Counted from the first letter of the stretch, positions 19,471 through 30,805 are shown. The stretch is 41,715 nucleotides of DNA from Nymphaea colorata (GCF_008831285.2 NW_022204597.1:1-41715), one strand, 5' to 3'. Notes: generated by a model not told the origin, from the letters alone. Program-made: numbers and translations.

Positions 19471-19924
19471 TTCATAATTACACTTGAGAATAAAAAATGC
19501 AATAGGACATAGATTCAGAAAATCGCCCACAGGTCTAGATTAGATCATGCAAATGTTTGAAATCGAGCCCAAGAATCAATTCTCAACATCATTCATCAGC
19601 TCCCCCTTGCTTTTCACTCAATTTGGGTGGGAAATATTGGTGGGCGCCGGCCAAGCCCAAGAATCAGTTCTCAATTATCTCTTACTCTTCTACTAGTTTT
19701 TCTCTTTATTTCTTTCCACTCACTTATATATCTTTCAATTTCCCTCTCTTAATTTTCTCTTAAAATTTGTTGCTCTGTTACTACTTTTTCTCTATCTATA
19801 TTTTCCTTCTCTTAACAATCTTTACCTCACTCTCTCTAACTGTTTTGATAGAGGTTAATGAAATAGTTTAAAAAGAATTTCCTTCCTTGGCTTTATAAAA
19901 TTTTAACTTCTTTACCAAGTACCA

Positions 19925-20830
19925 CACTACATATAGTTTGAAGATGATGTTTGGGTGAATATGAAATGCATTGAAAATGAACATAGCCTTAAGACTAGTT
20001 ATGCATGATAATTGTCAGGAATGGCCAAGCCTCATACCAAGGGAATCCCTTTTTTCCACTTTTAAAAATAAACATCACTTTTAATATATTGGGACACAAA
20101 CAACCCTATTTACAAAGAAGGAGAAGGCAATATCTAGCTTGGTGAGGGACACACATTGCAATGCACCCACAATACTTCAATATAAAGAAGCATCCTTAAA
20201 CTTTGAAACTGTGACCAGCAAATAATTTTATGAATGTGGCCATCGGCGTGTTCATGGGTTTGGCTTCATGCATTTTTGTATGCTTGAAAAGATTACAGAT
20301 ATTACTTTTTTTGATAAAAACCAAGCTTCATCTAAAGATTGGTGGATTCACTTCCTAGGAAATAGAATGAAGTTTTTACAAGTTTCACTTTTGCTTGCAG
20401 GGGGAAGGGTCTTCTATTTGACTCACAGCATATAATTCTCATCCTCCTCATTCAAGGGCTTTTCTTTTGAGAAATTGTGCTGAGGATATAGTACATCAAA
20501 ATTCTAGAAAATTGAAAGGATTTATGTGAACTATGGCTATAGTGGTGTCCTTACTTAGAAGAAAGCACAAACTGCAATAATGGAAAAAGTTCCAAGCCTC
20601 ATTCACATAACTGGCACTGGAAATGTGAGTTGCTCTACAAGATTAGTCACTCAAATACCTTAGGAATAGAACACACAAGGTTATCAAGCATATCTTTATT
20701 AAATCCTATACGCAACTGTAATTGAGCAATGCAAGTGAGGGCTCTCAATGAAATCAATCAAACTACATTTCCACCTCCAACTATTTTAGCCAATGGATGG
20801 CCGCGCCTGGAATTAAACTCATTGTATCTA
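19925..20830. repeat. 3' flanking block of copy C
   Basis: Homologous to 1890-2900 and 36230-37090. Some phrases are shortened relative to the A block, for example after AAGGGTCTTCTATTTGACTC, which skips the TTAGAGGGCCAT section present in A and D. Confidence 0.75.
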
Positions 20831-21773
20831 TGAAGATATTTGAATTATCCTTCTATCATTCTTGTCTTCTGTCGTATCCTACTCAGCTTTACAACCACTT
20901 CCTTCATGTCCATTCTCTTATTTGGAGACACCCTTGAACATGATAAGCCTATCTCCATGATCATCACTAACAGATCATTGATAACGGCTGATCTTTCAGT
21001 TGCAGTATTGTTGCTTTTGTTTAGAAGAAGTCTGTCAATGACATCTGAAATTGCAATAGGAAATGCTTCAGCCACCCACTGCCTCAAACTAAAATCCCCA
21101 TCAAACTGTTCATCAGTAGGCTTTCTTCCTGTAAACACCTCAAGGAGGTGAATTTCCGTAGCTGTAGACATCGGCTTTGGCTAACACCTTTCCAGCCATC
21201 CTAAATTCTAATTCAACAATTCAACAATATTAGACATGATAAGCAAGCACAATATAATTAGCTAATGCTCATCTATGACACAATTGCACTAATTGATTTT
21301 GGGCAGGAGGCCTGGAAATTAATGGAATTAAGATCCATTGAACCTCCAATCGGGCCTTTCTCATTTTGTTATTCCGATACACAACTAAAAAGAATACAAG
21401 ATTATTATATAGAACAGAAGTCCAACATATATGATGTTCAAGTACCCTTAAAAGAAATCAAACACGTATACATACATATATTAATATATATATTATTTAT
21501 TTATTTATTGTAGAGCCTGTGAGGTTTGTTGAGATTCATGAATTGCATGGTGTTGCTTTTAATTCTCCCGTGACAGATCTCCAGGTTCTCCTAAATATCT
21601 CATAAATTGTGTGAATTATTTAATAGTGTCAATTGTCAGCCAATCCTAAGCCATTCGGTAGATGGGTACATGTGATTAGGGATTTTTAATACAAAAAAGG
21701 AACAAAAAGTACAACTTACGTTAAATGAAAAAGATCAATTGAAGATTATTGCTTGTTGAAAACATGTCAGCAA

Positions 21774-21905
21774 GACATATTTGTGTACATGAGCACAAAA
21801 GAATGCAAAAACTAGTATGCAACACCACAAGCCATACGAACAACACATATTTGTGTACATGAGAACAAAAGAATGCAAAAACTAGTATGCAACACCACAA
21901 GCCAT
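21774..21905. repeat. 70-bp tandem duplication in copy C intron
   Basis: TTGTGTACATGAGCACAAAA at 21781 recurs as TTGTGTACATGAGAACAAAA at 21851, each followed by GAATGCAAAAACTAGTATGC and AACACCACAAGCCAT. The near identity means it is recent. Confidence 0.9.
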
Positions 21906-22017
21906 TTGTGCATGTCTTTATGTGTGAACTACCAACCATGATGATTAGATGGATCATCGGTGTTTGCACATCAATCAATATATTTATTGATATTATTTTG
22001 CAAATCACACACACACA

Positions 22018-22160
22018 TAATCATCGTACCCAGCCCTGCTATCGGCTCAGCCCACGACTTCCTTCCCTTCGCGTGGTTGCTTTTGACTATGAAAATGAGA
22101 CCTTGCCTACCTGACTTCAAAGCGTCATCAGGGGTTTGCCCTTATCCGAATGGGTCTTGC
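22018..22160. other. Foreign-looking insert between direct repeats in copy C intron
   Basis: A GC-richer stretch (CGTACCCAGCCCTGCTATCG through GGGTTTGCCCTTATCCGAAT) absent from the equivalent position in the introns of A and D. It is followed by a TA array and flanked by ~97-bp direct repeats of the local intron. The pattern fits repair of a double-strand break with copied filler DNA. The source is unknown and organellar origin is possible. Confidence 0.5.
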
Positions 22161-22208
<48 letters not shown>

Positions 22209-22319
22209 ATTTGTGCATGTCTTTATGTGTGAACTACCAACCATGATGATTAGATGGATCATCGGTGTTTGCACATCAATCAATATATTTATTGATATTA
22301 TACACATAAGTGAGGGACA

Positions 22320-22354
<35 letters not shown>

Positions 22355-22737
22355 TATGTGGAAAGAGAGAGAAATTGGTAAAAACCAGAAACTTTAACAT
22401 TTTGCTTAAAACATATTTTAAATAAAATATTTACATCTTAATATATTTATAAAAACGATTTTGTTATAAAAACATGCTTTGAATCAAGTTGTTTCTACGA
22501 AAAAAGTTGATTTGTCTATTATGAAAATGTTGATGCTATGACAGCCATTCATTTTTGCTAATTATAAAAACACTATTAAAGCCCAGAAAATGAATAACTT
22601 ATATATAGTTTGTGTCAGTCTATTCTTAAACTTAAGATTATATTGGTAAGGTTAGATTAAAAAAAAACACTTTAAATAACATAATTTAAGGGTCTGGCTT
22701 TTTTTCTTGACCTGTTGGTCTGGTTTCTACCAATCAC

Positions 22738-22768
<31 letters not shown>

Positions 22769-24239
22769 GAAGAAAGAAAAAAAAAAAAGAGAGAAAACAG
22801 CCCGCAAGAACTGGCAAAACCATCACTCTCTCTACCTCTCTTTATTTCACCTCACCTCCTCTTTGACCTCTCCCATACACTCCTCCCTCCCTTTCTTAAT
22901 CTCTCGATCAGAGCATTATTGAAGAGAGAGAATGCACACACGCTTATGAGAAGGAAGCCAGGGTGTGTTGACTCAAAGAAATGGTCAATAACACTCGCAC
23001 ATCAACGAGAGAGACAAAATTTATAAAGGGAAATCAAATTAAGAGATAGTACCTGGTGCAATGTATCCCATGGTTCCAAGGGTGGTGGTAAGAGTCGATG
23101 ACTTGTGACCAACTATAGACTTTGCAATGCCAAAATCACCAACATATGCAGTCATGCTTTCGTCTAGAAGTACATTACGTGACTTCAGATCACAATGAAG
23201 TATCATCTCCGAGTAACCATGGTGAAGATACTCTAAAGCACAAGCGACATCAATCATGATATCCAATCTTTGGAAGAGATTCAAGTGATGGGCACCCGAA
23301 TGTAGACAGACTTCCAGGCTCCCAAGGGGCATGTATTGGAGAAGTAAAGCCTTGAAATCTTCATTAGAGCAAGACGTAATGACTTTAACAAGGTTTCGGT
23401 GCCTGATTTGGCGCAACATAGTGCATTCAATGTCAAAACTTTTAGATTCTCCCTCAAATGACAAATTAAGGACCTTAACAGCCACTGTCATTCCATCTGC
23501 TAGAATTCCTTTGTACATTGAGCCCAAGCTTCCACTTCCAAGAAAGTTTGCATCACTGGGAGTGTAATTGCTCGTAATCTTTCAGTGTCATCAGGGCGCT
23601 TCGACAACCCCCTCGTTCTGTAGCATGAGATACCAATAAGTGTGCAAACAATGACCAAAAGTGCTGAGCCTCCAATTGCGCAAGCGGCAATGACTCTAGC
23701 CTCATTGCTCTTACTTTGCCTCTTGGTTTTGTCTAAGCACAATGGGACATGGAATTTGGGAGCTCCACATAATGCATAGTTCCCTAGGAACGATTTGGCA
23801 GAAAGGTTTGAAAACTTTCCACCATTTGGAATCCCTCCTTTCAATCGATTGAAGGTCAAGTCCAAGACCTGGATGTGTTGAAGTTTTTCCAATGATTTTG
23901 GTATCTCACTCGAAACCTTGTTGTGGGAAAGGTCAATAGCTTCAATGTCTACCATATGATCAAGTTCAGGAATGTGACCATCAAATGTGTTGTGAGAGAG
24001 ATTCAAATGCTCTATCATTTGGATCATTGATAATGATGCAAGCAACTCTCCACTCAGCTTGTTTGCAGAGATATCCATGTTGTTTATCATGGCAAAATTC
24101 CCAAGACCCAAAGGCAGGTGACCAGTGATGGAGTTGTCGTGCAAGTATAGCTCCCACATGTCCTTCAACTCACAATGACCAAGCCACAGCTCGAGCATGA
24201 CACTTTTAAGCTTGTTTACCAACTCCCCATTTGACCTTT

Positions 24240-24510
24240 TTTTTTTTTGGTTTTAAGTTTGAAAATTTTCAAAAGAATGCCAAGATAAATGGTTTACTGT
24301 AGTTCAATCAAATCATTCTTATGAAACTCGAACTTGACTTGTTTAGAATCGCGAGTCTTGAGTTAAGCTTGAGCTTAACACAGCAAATTCGAGTCGAGCT
24401 TGAGTTGGCTCTACTTTTTTTACAGCTCTATCCACTTGACACACACAGATGGATTCGTCCCTTATTTATAATGGTGAAATATGATAGTTGGAGTGGGGAA
24501 GCTTCAACCT
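24240..24510. other. Truncation junction of copy C and CTCGAG-type repeat
   Basis: A T-run at 24239-24249 follows the end of homology with the LRR coding region (about 24182-24190). Beyond it are CTTGAGTTAAGCTTGAGC-like phrases resembling 8560-8900. Confidence 0.5.
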
Positions 24511-25060
24511 AAGGATGTCAATATGTCTGATTTGAATTGAATATCCAAGCGAACTGCTCCAAAAACATTTGGATGAAGAAAAGAAATTTACTAATCAACT
24601 AAAAAATCAAATAGGATTTGAAATTAAGAAATGATGACCGTTTAGATTTAGATTCATATATGCATAAATATCTGAATGGATTCAGATTTAGTTATATAAG
24701 AATATTCAATCAAATTCTGATTCAGATTTAAATATACAAAAATATCCGATCAGATCCAGATGGGACTTAGATTTAAATAAAAATTCTATATTCAATGTTC
24801 ATACAGTTTGTAAATCAGCCAGATTCAGTTCAAAATATATGGATTCAGATTCAAATTTTTCATATATGAATATAAAAATAGAATTCAGGTTGGATTCTGA
24901 TTGTGACATCTCATTTCAGATTCAGATTAGGATGGAAAAAAATGGATTTAGATCAGATTCAAATTATGAAATCTGAGTTTGTATGAGGACAAAAATTAGA
25001 GTCAGATGAGATTCAGATTATGGAATCTGATTTCGTATTCAAATTTAAATATGACATTTT
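24511..25060. repeat. GATTCAGATT-rich degenerate repeat
   Basis: It opens with AAGGATGTCAATATG and contains many degenerate GATTCAGATT and AATCTGA units. Related units occur near 600-720. It adjoins the inverted dispersed element and may be part of it. Confidence 0.55.
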
Positions 25061-25109
25061 TTTCATTTGTTTGGGAGCTCAAAGCCGGCGATGGTTAATA
25101 ATGTATTTT

Positions 25110-25335
25110 ATTCAAATTTTGCACTTTCTAAATATTCTTCATTATTATTTTTTGTATTTAGGTCCATCGATTTTCAAGAAAAACAAGGTCAGTCATTTTG
25201 TCGAGTCCTCCCAACTTCTCCAAGGGTATGGGTGATGACTGTTCATGAAGTTCTTAATGAGAAGGTTGCCGAATATTACTTCAGCTTCTCCAAGAGTACA
25301 CCCAAAATTGCATAACGTACCAGCATGCTGGAGCT
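25110..25335. repeat. Duplicated anonymous fragment, copy 1 (see 33230-33440)
   Basis: TTTTTTGTATTTAGGTCCAT through CTTAATGAGAAGGTTGCCGA and ACACCCAAAATTGCATAACG matches 33238-33430. Splice-like TTTAG|GT and AACAAG|GTCAGT flank a 26-base segment. No protein family was recognised. Confidence 0.6.
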
Positions 25336-25429
25336 TGTGGACATTGAGAAATGGTTCCATATTTGGGTGGTAGCCTTTTGGATATGAGTAATTACTTAAA
25401 ACTAAATCCATATCCAATCCGATACTTAT

Positions 25430-26120
25430 ATATATTAGAATCTGAATCCAAATCCAGTCAGATGTTATTTCTTAAATACGAAGACATCTATTTCTTAATC
25501 AGCGATTAATTTTTTTCCATATCTGTTCTTTTTTTAGAATGGTTCAATTGGACATGCGATCAAGATGGAAAATAACATTTAAAGTCTATCCATCTTAACA
25601 AGTGAATGACAAGGCAGTTCCAATTCTTTTGCTTATGTTACATGGAAAGGCATGATATCTAGATAAAAGGTAGAAAGAGAGAGAGAACATATAATTAAGT
25701 GACAAATTGTCAATGATTTTGCAAAAATTGTCAAAAACAATAGAGGAATACAAAAAACATATAAGAGGAAGGGAGGAAGGGGGTAGTGGGACTCAAAAGT
25801 GGAGTTCGAGTTGTGTGCGCCGGCCAGTGCACGCAACAATCAGATGCCAAAAGAAAATGAAAAAGGGGGCATCTTCGAAATTAGAGAAAAAGAACTGTCT
25901 TTTTTAACCTTTTCACTTTTTTCAATTTTTTTATCTGTAAAGCAAATTTCTTTTTTCCATTTAAACAGGAACATATTTGTCATTAATCATGCTGACCCAC
26001 AAAATTTTGGTGCACTAAATTACCACGTTTGGTGCAATGTGTTATTACTTACAAGTATGAACTTGCATTTCACCTCTGCAGTCAGTAGCTAGTTCAATTC
26101 CCAAATGCCTCTTGCCATAC
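25430..26120. repeat. Right arm of the large inverted repeat
   Basis: Reverse-complement match of 1-690, including the palindromic GTGCGCCGGCCAGTGCAC core near 25816-25833 and the CTGCAGTCAGTAGCTAGTTC tract near 26076-26095. Confidence 0.8.
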
Positions 26121-26240
26121 AAGATTGAAGAAGCACTTATAACCCAAAGTTCATCAGTTCTCACTAAAAATGAAACGATATTGTAAACGCGAATCTCTCT
26201 TCTGAAATCCTTCCTAAAAAATTTATATATATATATATAT
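26045..26240 (-). other. Possible captured exon at the edge of the inverted repeat
   Basis: A minus-strand frame reads VRTDELWVISASSILYGKRH then LGIELATDCRGEMQVHT, and is followed by ACTTGTAAGTAA, a strong splice-donor match. The left arm of the inverted repeat preserves the DNA but has frame changes. I do not recognise the family. It could be chance coding-like sequence. Confidence 0.35.
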
Positions 26241-26341
26241 ATATGAACGTCGCCACCCAGTAAGAGAATCGATAAGATTTTCCCAGGTAAAAGTTTTAAC
26301 ATCTATCTTAAGTAGTCATCATCCAAACACGTCACAGTTAA

Positions 26342-26683
26342 GTTAAGAAACTGAAAGCATACAAGAGAAAGAGAGAAGGAGAGAAAGAGAAGGACACACA
26401 AGATAACGTGGTTCAGCTAAACAAGGCTACGTCCACACTAACGATTCTCTCTATTCTTCAATGATTCAGCCAAGAGAGAGTACAAATATTTATAGTCACT
26501 CTGTACAATTGAGATCCTTGATTTTAGGATCTGGATAGACTTTGGAAAGATTACAGGAGACTGTTTTTAGAAATGGTTCTTTCCTTATCAGGAGAAGATC
26601 CTTCAGTTTTGAATAACATATTGTTGGTGTCATCCTCTCCTTGATTGTTGTCCTCTCCCTGATTGTCATAGATTCTCTTATCA
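26342..26683 (-). repeat. copia-1 3' LTR
   Basis: Begins TGATAAGAGAATC (minus strand) directly after the polypurine tract and ends CAGTTTCTTAAC. About 342 bp. The ends TG...AC rather than TG...CA are slightly atypical, or the last base is mutated. Confidence 0.88.
26487..26494 (-). promoter_or_regulatory. TATA box in copia-1 3' LTR
   Basis: TATAAATA on the minus strand, conserved in the 5' LTR. Confidence 0.6.
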
Positions 26684-26693
26684 TTCCCCTCAA
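26684..26693 (-). promoter_or_regulatory. copia-1 polypurine tract
   Basis: TTGAGGGGAA on the minus strand immediately before the 3' LTR start TGATAAG. It primes plus-strand DNA synthesis in LTR elements. Confidence 0.85.
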
Positions 26694-26699
26694 GCTGCT

Positions 26700-28249
26700 C
26701 TTGGTGTCAACAAGATTAAGCTTCTTCCTTAGACAATGAAACTGTGGTCCAGCCACTACTTTGGTCAAGATATCAGCCAACTGTTCTTGTGAGGTGACGA
26801 ATTCAATTTGAATTTCCTTTTTGGCAACTTTCTCTCTAACAAAGTGAAAATTAATTTCGATATATTTTGTTCTTGCATGAAAAACAGGATTGGCTGCAAA
26901 GTAAGTAGCTCCAAGATTGTCACATCTGAGTATTGGTGGCCCCATAATGTCAACCTTGAGTTCCTTGAGAAGAGATTTCAACCAAATAATTTCAGAAGCA
27001 GCAATCGCAAGGGCTTTATATTCAGCTTTTAGGTGCTTGATCGTGCTACAGTATGTCGTTTAGTTGACCCCCAAGGAATAATATTTCCTCCAAGCAAAGT
27101 AACAAATCCACTGGTTGATCATCGGTCATCTGGGCAGCCAGCCCAATCGACATTTGCATATGCTTCCAATGTCATAGACTTGTTTCTTCGAATTTGAAGG
27201 CCATATGTGCTTGTGCCTTATAGGTACCGAAGAATGCGTATGACATGACCCCAATAAAGATCAGTAGGATCATGTGTAAATTGGCATGCTTTATTAATTG
27301 CAAATGAAATATTAGGTCGAGTGAGGGTAACATACTGCAAGGCTCCAACAATGCTCCTACAGAGAGTAGCATCCATGAGTTTCTCCCCTTCATGTTGTGA
27401 GAGAGGTAAGTTTGGAACAGTAGGTGTAACAACATCTTTACATTTCTCCATCCCAGCTTTGCTAAGTACATCAAGAATATATTTCTTTTGTGAAAGAAGA
27501 AGATGATCTTTGTTAAAGGATACCTCAATTGTAAGGAAGTAGTGGATTTGTCCTAAGTCTTTGAGGGAGAAGTGTTGTCCAAGCTTTGCTGAGAAATTGA
27601 GCATTTCTATCTTGGAGCTGCCAGTCAAAATAATATCATCGACATAAATCAAGAGATAAATAGTGTTGGAACCAGAATTGCGAATAAAAAGTGACGAATC
27701 AGACTACAATTCCAAAAATTTTTCACTGATAAGAAACTACTACAAGCTATCAAACCAAGGTCTGAGAGCTTGTTTGAGTCCATAAAGAGATTTCTTGAGT
27801 TTGCAAACATGATTAGGTAATTTTGAACTTTCAAACCCTGGCGGCTGAATCATAAAAACTTCTTCTTTTTGTGATCCATGAAGGAAGACATTATTGACGT
27901 CAAGGTGAATGCACCATCCACGACTGAAGGCAATACACAGAACAAGACGAATAGTGGTTGATTTGACAACTGGACTGAAAGTGTCAAAGTAATCCACTCC
28001 TTCTCTTTGATTAAATCCTTTGGCCGCTAATCTGGCCTTGTATCTAGTTATAGTACCATCAAAATGCCGCTTGATTTTGTAGACCCATCTGCATACAATA
28101 ATGTTTAAGTCTGGCTGTCTCGGCACAAGGTCCCATGTTTTGTTTTTGTAAAGAGCATCCATCTTGCTTTTCATAGCATTAACCCAGTTGTGGTCCTGTT
28201 GGGCCTCTTTTAGAGGAGTAGGTTTAGTTCGAGGAGTGGTTTGGGTCAA
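26700..28249 (-). pseudogene. pol: copia-1 reverse transcriptase and RNase H
   Basis: From 28249 the RT domain shows [38 protein letters not shown] and the catalytic [10 protein letters not shown]. After a frame break near 27740-27650 comes IYVDDIILTGSS with the catalytic YVDD. The RNase H side shows LRCDNLGATYFAANPVFHAR, KYIEINFHFVREKVAK and EQLADILTK, ending near the 3' LTR. The region between about 27220 and 26985 is also frame-broken. These are the expected RVT_2 and RNase HI segments of a copia polyprotein. At least two frame breaks prevent a single product. Confidence 0.92.
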
Positions 28250-28499
28250 GTAGGTGAAGACCCTAGAACGTCGGGTTCCATCTTAGGATGTTGTTATCAT
28301 GTGATGGTACCTAGTAGGCTCAACTAACCAGTTGTTAGGTTCATCACTGGAGGGAGACTCAAAGGAATTAGAACCGGTTTCGACAACTGCAGAACTCGGG
28401 GGACTAGGAATGATTCTGGGTAATTCAATAAGAGACGAACTTTCTTTTGGCTCGTCAGTAGGTCTAGGTTCAATGGATGATTCTAGCCATCTTGAAATG

Positions 28500-29440
28500 T
28501 TTGAGGGAGTAATAAAAGGACCACAATGAGAGTATAAAAAGCTTCTTTCATCAAATCATCATGTCTAGATATGATGACAAAATTGGAGATTCGATTGTAA
28601 CAGATATAACCTTTATGACAGTTTTCATGGCCATGGAAGACACAGGCTTGAGCTTTGGGTTCTAATTTGGAAGAACGTCTAGGCCCACTGAATGGATAGA
28701 TGGTACATCCAAAGGTTCGTATATGATTATATTTTCAAACTTCATGCAAGAGCTTATCATATGGTGTCATTTGCAAATCTGCAATAGGCAACCTATTAAT
28801 AAGATGAACAGTTGTTTTAAAAGCATCAAACCAGAAGTTTTGTGGCATATTGGCATGAATAATCATGGTAAGTCCCATTTCCACCATATGTCTATGTTTC
28901 CTTTCTACTATGCCATTCTTTTGAGATGTGTAAGGGTATGTTATCCATCGACGAATGCCTTGGTTTTCAAGAAAAGTGGTAAATTCTTTGCTCATGAATT
29001 CCCCTCCTCCATCTGAATGGAAAATTTTAATTTTTGTCTCAAGTTGATGCTCTACTATGCTAGAGAATGTTTTAAAACATGGAAACATATCACTTTTCTT
29101 GGATAAGGGAAAAATCCATGAGAAGCGAGAGTAGTTGTCAACTATTAAGAGATAATACATATGCCCTTCTCGCGAAGCACATGGTGCTGGGCCCCAAAGA
29201 TCAACATGTAACACTTCAAGAGGTTTAATCGCCTGAAACTCAACCTTAGAAAAAAGAATTTTATGCATTTTTCCAAGCACACATGAAGAACATGAATCCA
29301 ATTTATGTTTGTCATTAGCAGAAATTAAACCAGCAACTTTCAATGAGTTCAACAACTGAAAATGAGCATATCCTAGACGTAAATGCCATAACTGAAAATC
29401 TAAACAATAATTTTCAGAAACTAAAGAAGTATTAGCAGTC
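28500..29440 (-). pseudogene. pol: copia-1 integrase
   Basis: The frame opens with the pre-integrase phrase LWHLRLGYAHFQLL (about 29385) and the Cys pair of DSCSSCVLGKMH (zinc-binding HHCC region). The catalytic DDE residues sit in LHVDLWGP, HSDGGGEF and NGIVERKHRHMVE, and LINRLPI follows. A stop after LLHEV near 28735 interrupts it. Downstream the frame resumes as RTFGCTIYP, KLEPKAQACVFHGHE and GYICY, the usual copia C-terminal extension leading to RT. Confidence 0.9.
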
Positions 29441-29850
29441 TTTAGTTGACCATCATCTTAAATACTGATTGGATTGCTTGTAGAGTCCTTTCTCTCTTTC
29501 GTTCATCTGTAGAGTCCTCCTTTCTCGAGCAGCCCTTTGTGAAGAATGTTGCCCATCTACACATTCTTAAAAGTAAAACCATTAGAGGAAAATTCAATAG
29601 AGCATTGATTGTCTTTGGTAAACCTTGGAACTGACATAAGATTATTGTGTGTCTTAGGGGCATGCAACACATTTTTCAAAGCAAAAGATGAGGTTCTGCT
29701 AGGTAGGTATATAGTCCCTATATTTTTAATTAGCATCCATGATAAGGAACTCTACCTTGCATATCTTGATCTAAGTTTGTCACATGGTGGGAGGCTCCTA
29801 TGTCTGGGTACCAGGCTGAGTCAAGAGTACTGTTGATAGTTTCTTGACTA
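29440..29850 (-). pseudogene. pol: copia-1 protease region
   Basis: WYPDIGASHHVTNL near 29810-29770 matches the copia aspartic protease active-site phrase WxxDSGASxHxT. The catalytic Asp stays but Ser/Thr of D(S/T)GA is Ile. Downstream, VLHAPKTHNNLMSVPRFTK and FSSNGFTFKN are typical of the protease-integrase linker. Stops occur near 29732, 29560 and 29505. Confidence 0.82.
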
Positions 29851-29869
29851 CTCCCATGTTGAGTGCCAT

Positions 29870-30805
29870 AGCCATAAACGCCTTAGGGATATCATAGCAC
29901 TGTCGAGCTGTGTGATTTCTTCTTCCATAGTATTGACAAGTTACTCCTTGACTAGACTTGTTAATACTATTATTGTTTTTACCATAGTTTCCTCTTGTTC
30001 CATTACAGTTTCCTCTTCCTCCACTACGGCCTCTACCCCTACTACCATTATAGTTACCATGCCCACGCCCCTGGTCAAAGACACGCCTATACCCTTGTTC
30101 AGCAACAAAGGCAGTGGCTGTAGCTTCAACCTGAGTCAGTTGGGGTGAGGAAAGCATTCCAAGTCACTGCTCTTGACTGATTAACATATCATATAATTCA
30201 GACCATGAAAGCAGATCTGTAAATGCAGTAATCGTAGTGATGAAAGATTTATATTCAGAACTCAACCCGTTCAAAGTAAAGAAAAATAGATCTGTATCAG
30301 AAACAAAATGTTGCACAGTGCTAAGAGAATCATGTAGAAAACTGATATGTTGAAGATAATCAGTCATAGACAGTCCTCCTTTTTTGACGTTTTGTAGTTC
30401 TCGTTTGAGTTGAATAATATGAAGGTTATTTTGTGAGACATACTGTTTTTCAAGGATGCACCAAGCATCTCTAGCAGTGCCAACACAAACAAGTTGTGAC
30501 ATGACTTGTTGAGTCATAGTGACTTTGATCCAACTTAATGCAAGTTAGTCTTCACGATACCATAACTCATAAGCAGGATCTTCTTGAGTGTGTGCTTCAT
30601 CAAGAAATTCAGGAGGAGCAAAACATTTTCCATTCACATACTTAATCAGATTTTAACTTTTCATAACACTTTCAATTTGAGAACGCAACAAGAGATAATT
30701 TGATCGATCAAACTTAATTGAAACCAAACTTGAGAAAGCATTCCATTGTGTACCTGGTAAAGCAGAAGCAGGTCAAGAGACATCAGACAAAGATGACGCA
30801 GCCAT
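29870..30805 (-). pseudogene. gag: copia-1 gag
   Basis: The start MAASSLSDVS at 30805 is followed by an in-frame TGA, then by KFDRSNYLLLRSQIESVMKS and VNGKCFAPPEFLDEAHTQED. The body (about 30517-30164) has ARDAWCILEKQYVSQNN, LQNVKKGGLSMTDYLQHI and LNGLSSEYKSFITTI, the UBN2/copia gag pattern. A Gly/Arg/Asn-rich linker leads to the zinc knuckle CQYYGRRNHTARQC, where the second Cys of CX2CX4HX4C has become Tyr. Three in-frame stops (near 30776, 30656, 30549) disable the N-terminal part. Confidence 0.88.

Larger units (their letters stand above)
21208..23052 (-). other. Phase-1 intron of copy C with insertions and tandem duplications
   Basis: GT at 23052-23051, AG at 21209-21208. It aligns with the intron of copy A but carries a 70-bp tandem duplication (21774-21905), a ~97-bp direct repeat (21902-21998 and 22207-22303) flanking foreign-looking sequence, and TA arrays at about 22161-22205, 22320-22360 and 22738-22768. 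Confidence 0.8.
20845..24190 (-). pseudogene. LRR receptor-like kinase pseudogene, copy C (5' truncated)
   Basis: Exon 1 is readable from about 24190 to 23053 and exon 2 from 21207 to the stop at 20845. It begins abruptly inside the LRR array at the CELKDMWELYLHDN phrase. The upstream LRRs, signal peptide and promoter are absent. Four or so LRRs, a transmembrane segment (VIAACAIGGSALLVIVC), and most of the kinase follow. A 43-nt deletion removes the juxtamembrane phrase that reads YRELLHATSNFS in copy D and shifts the frame. The kinase then reads [17 protein letters not shown], the non-RD loop ILHCDLKSRNVLLDE, DFGIAK and GYIAP. The exon 2 acceptor matches copy A, but an extra A near 21153 breaks the frame before LLEVFTGRKPTDEQF. 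Membrane receptor kinase ancestry is certain. Function is not expected. Confidence 0.9.

Noticed and set aside
28332-28529. Plus-strand frame inside copia-1
   Set aside because: It is the antisense shadow of the integrase-RT linker.
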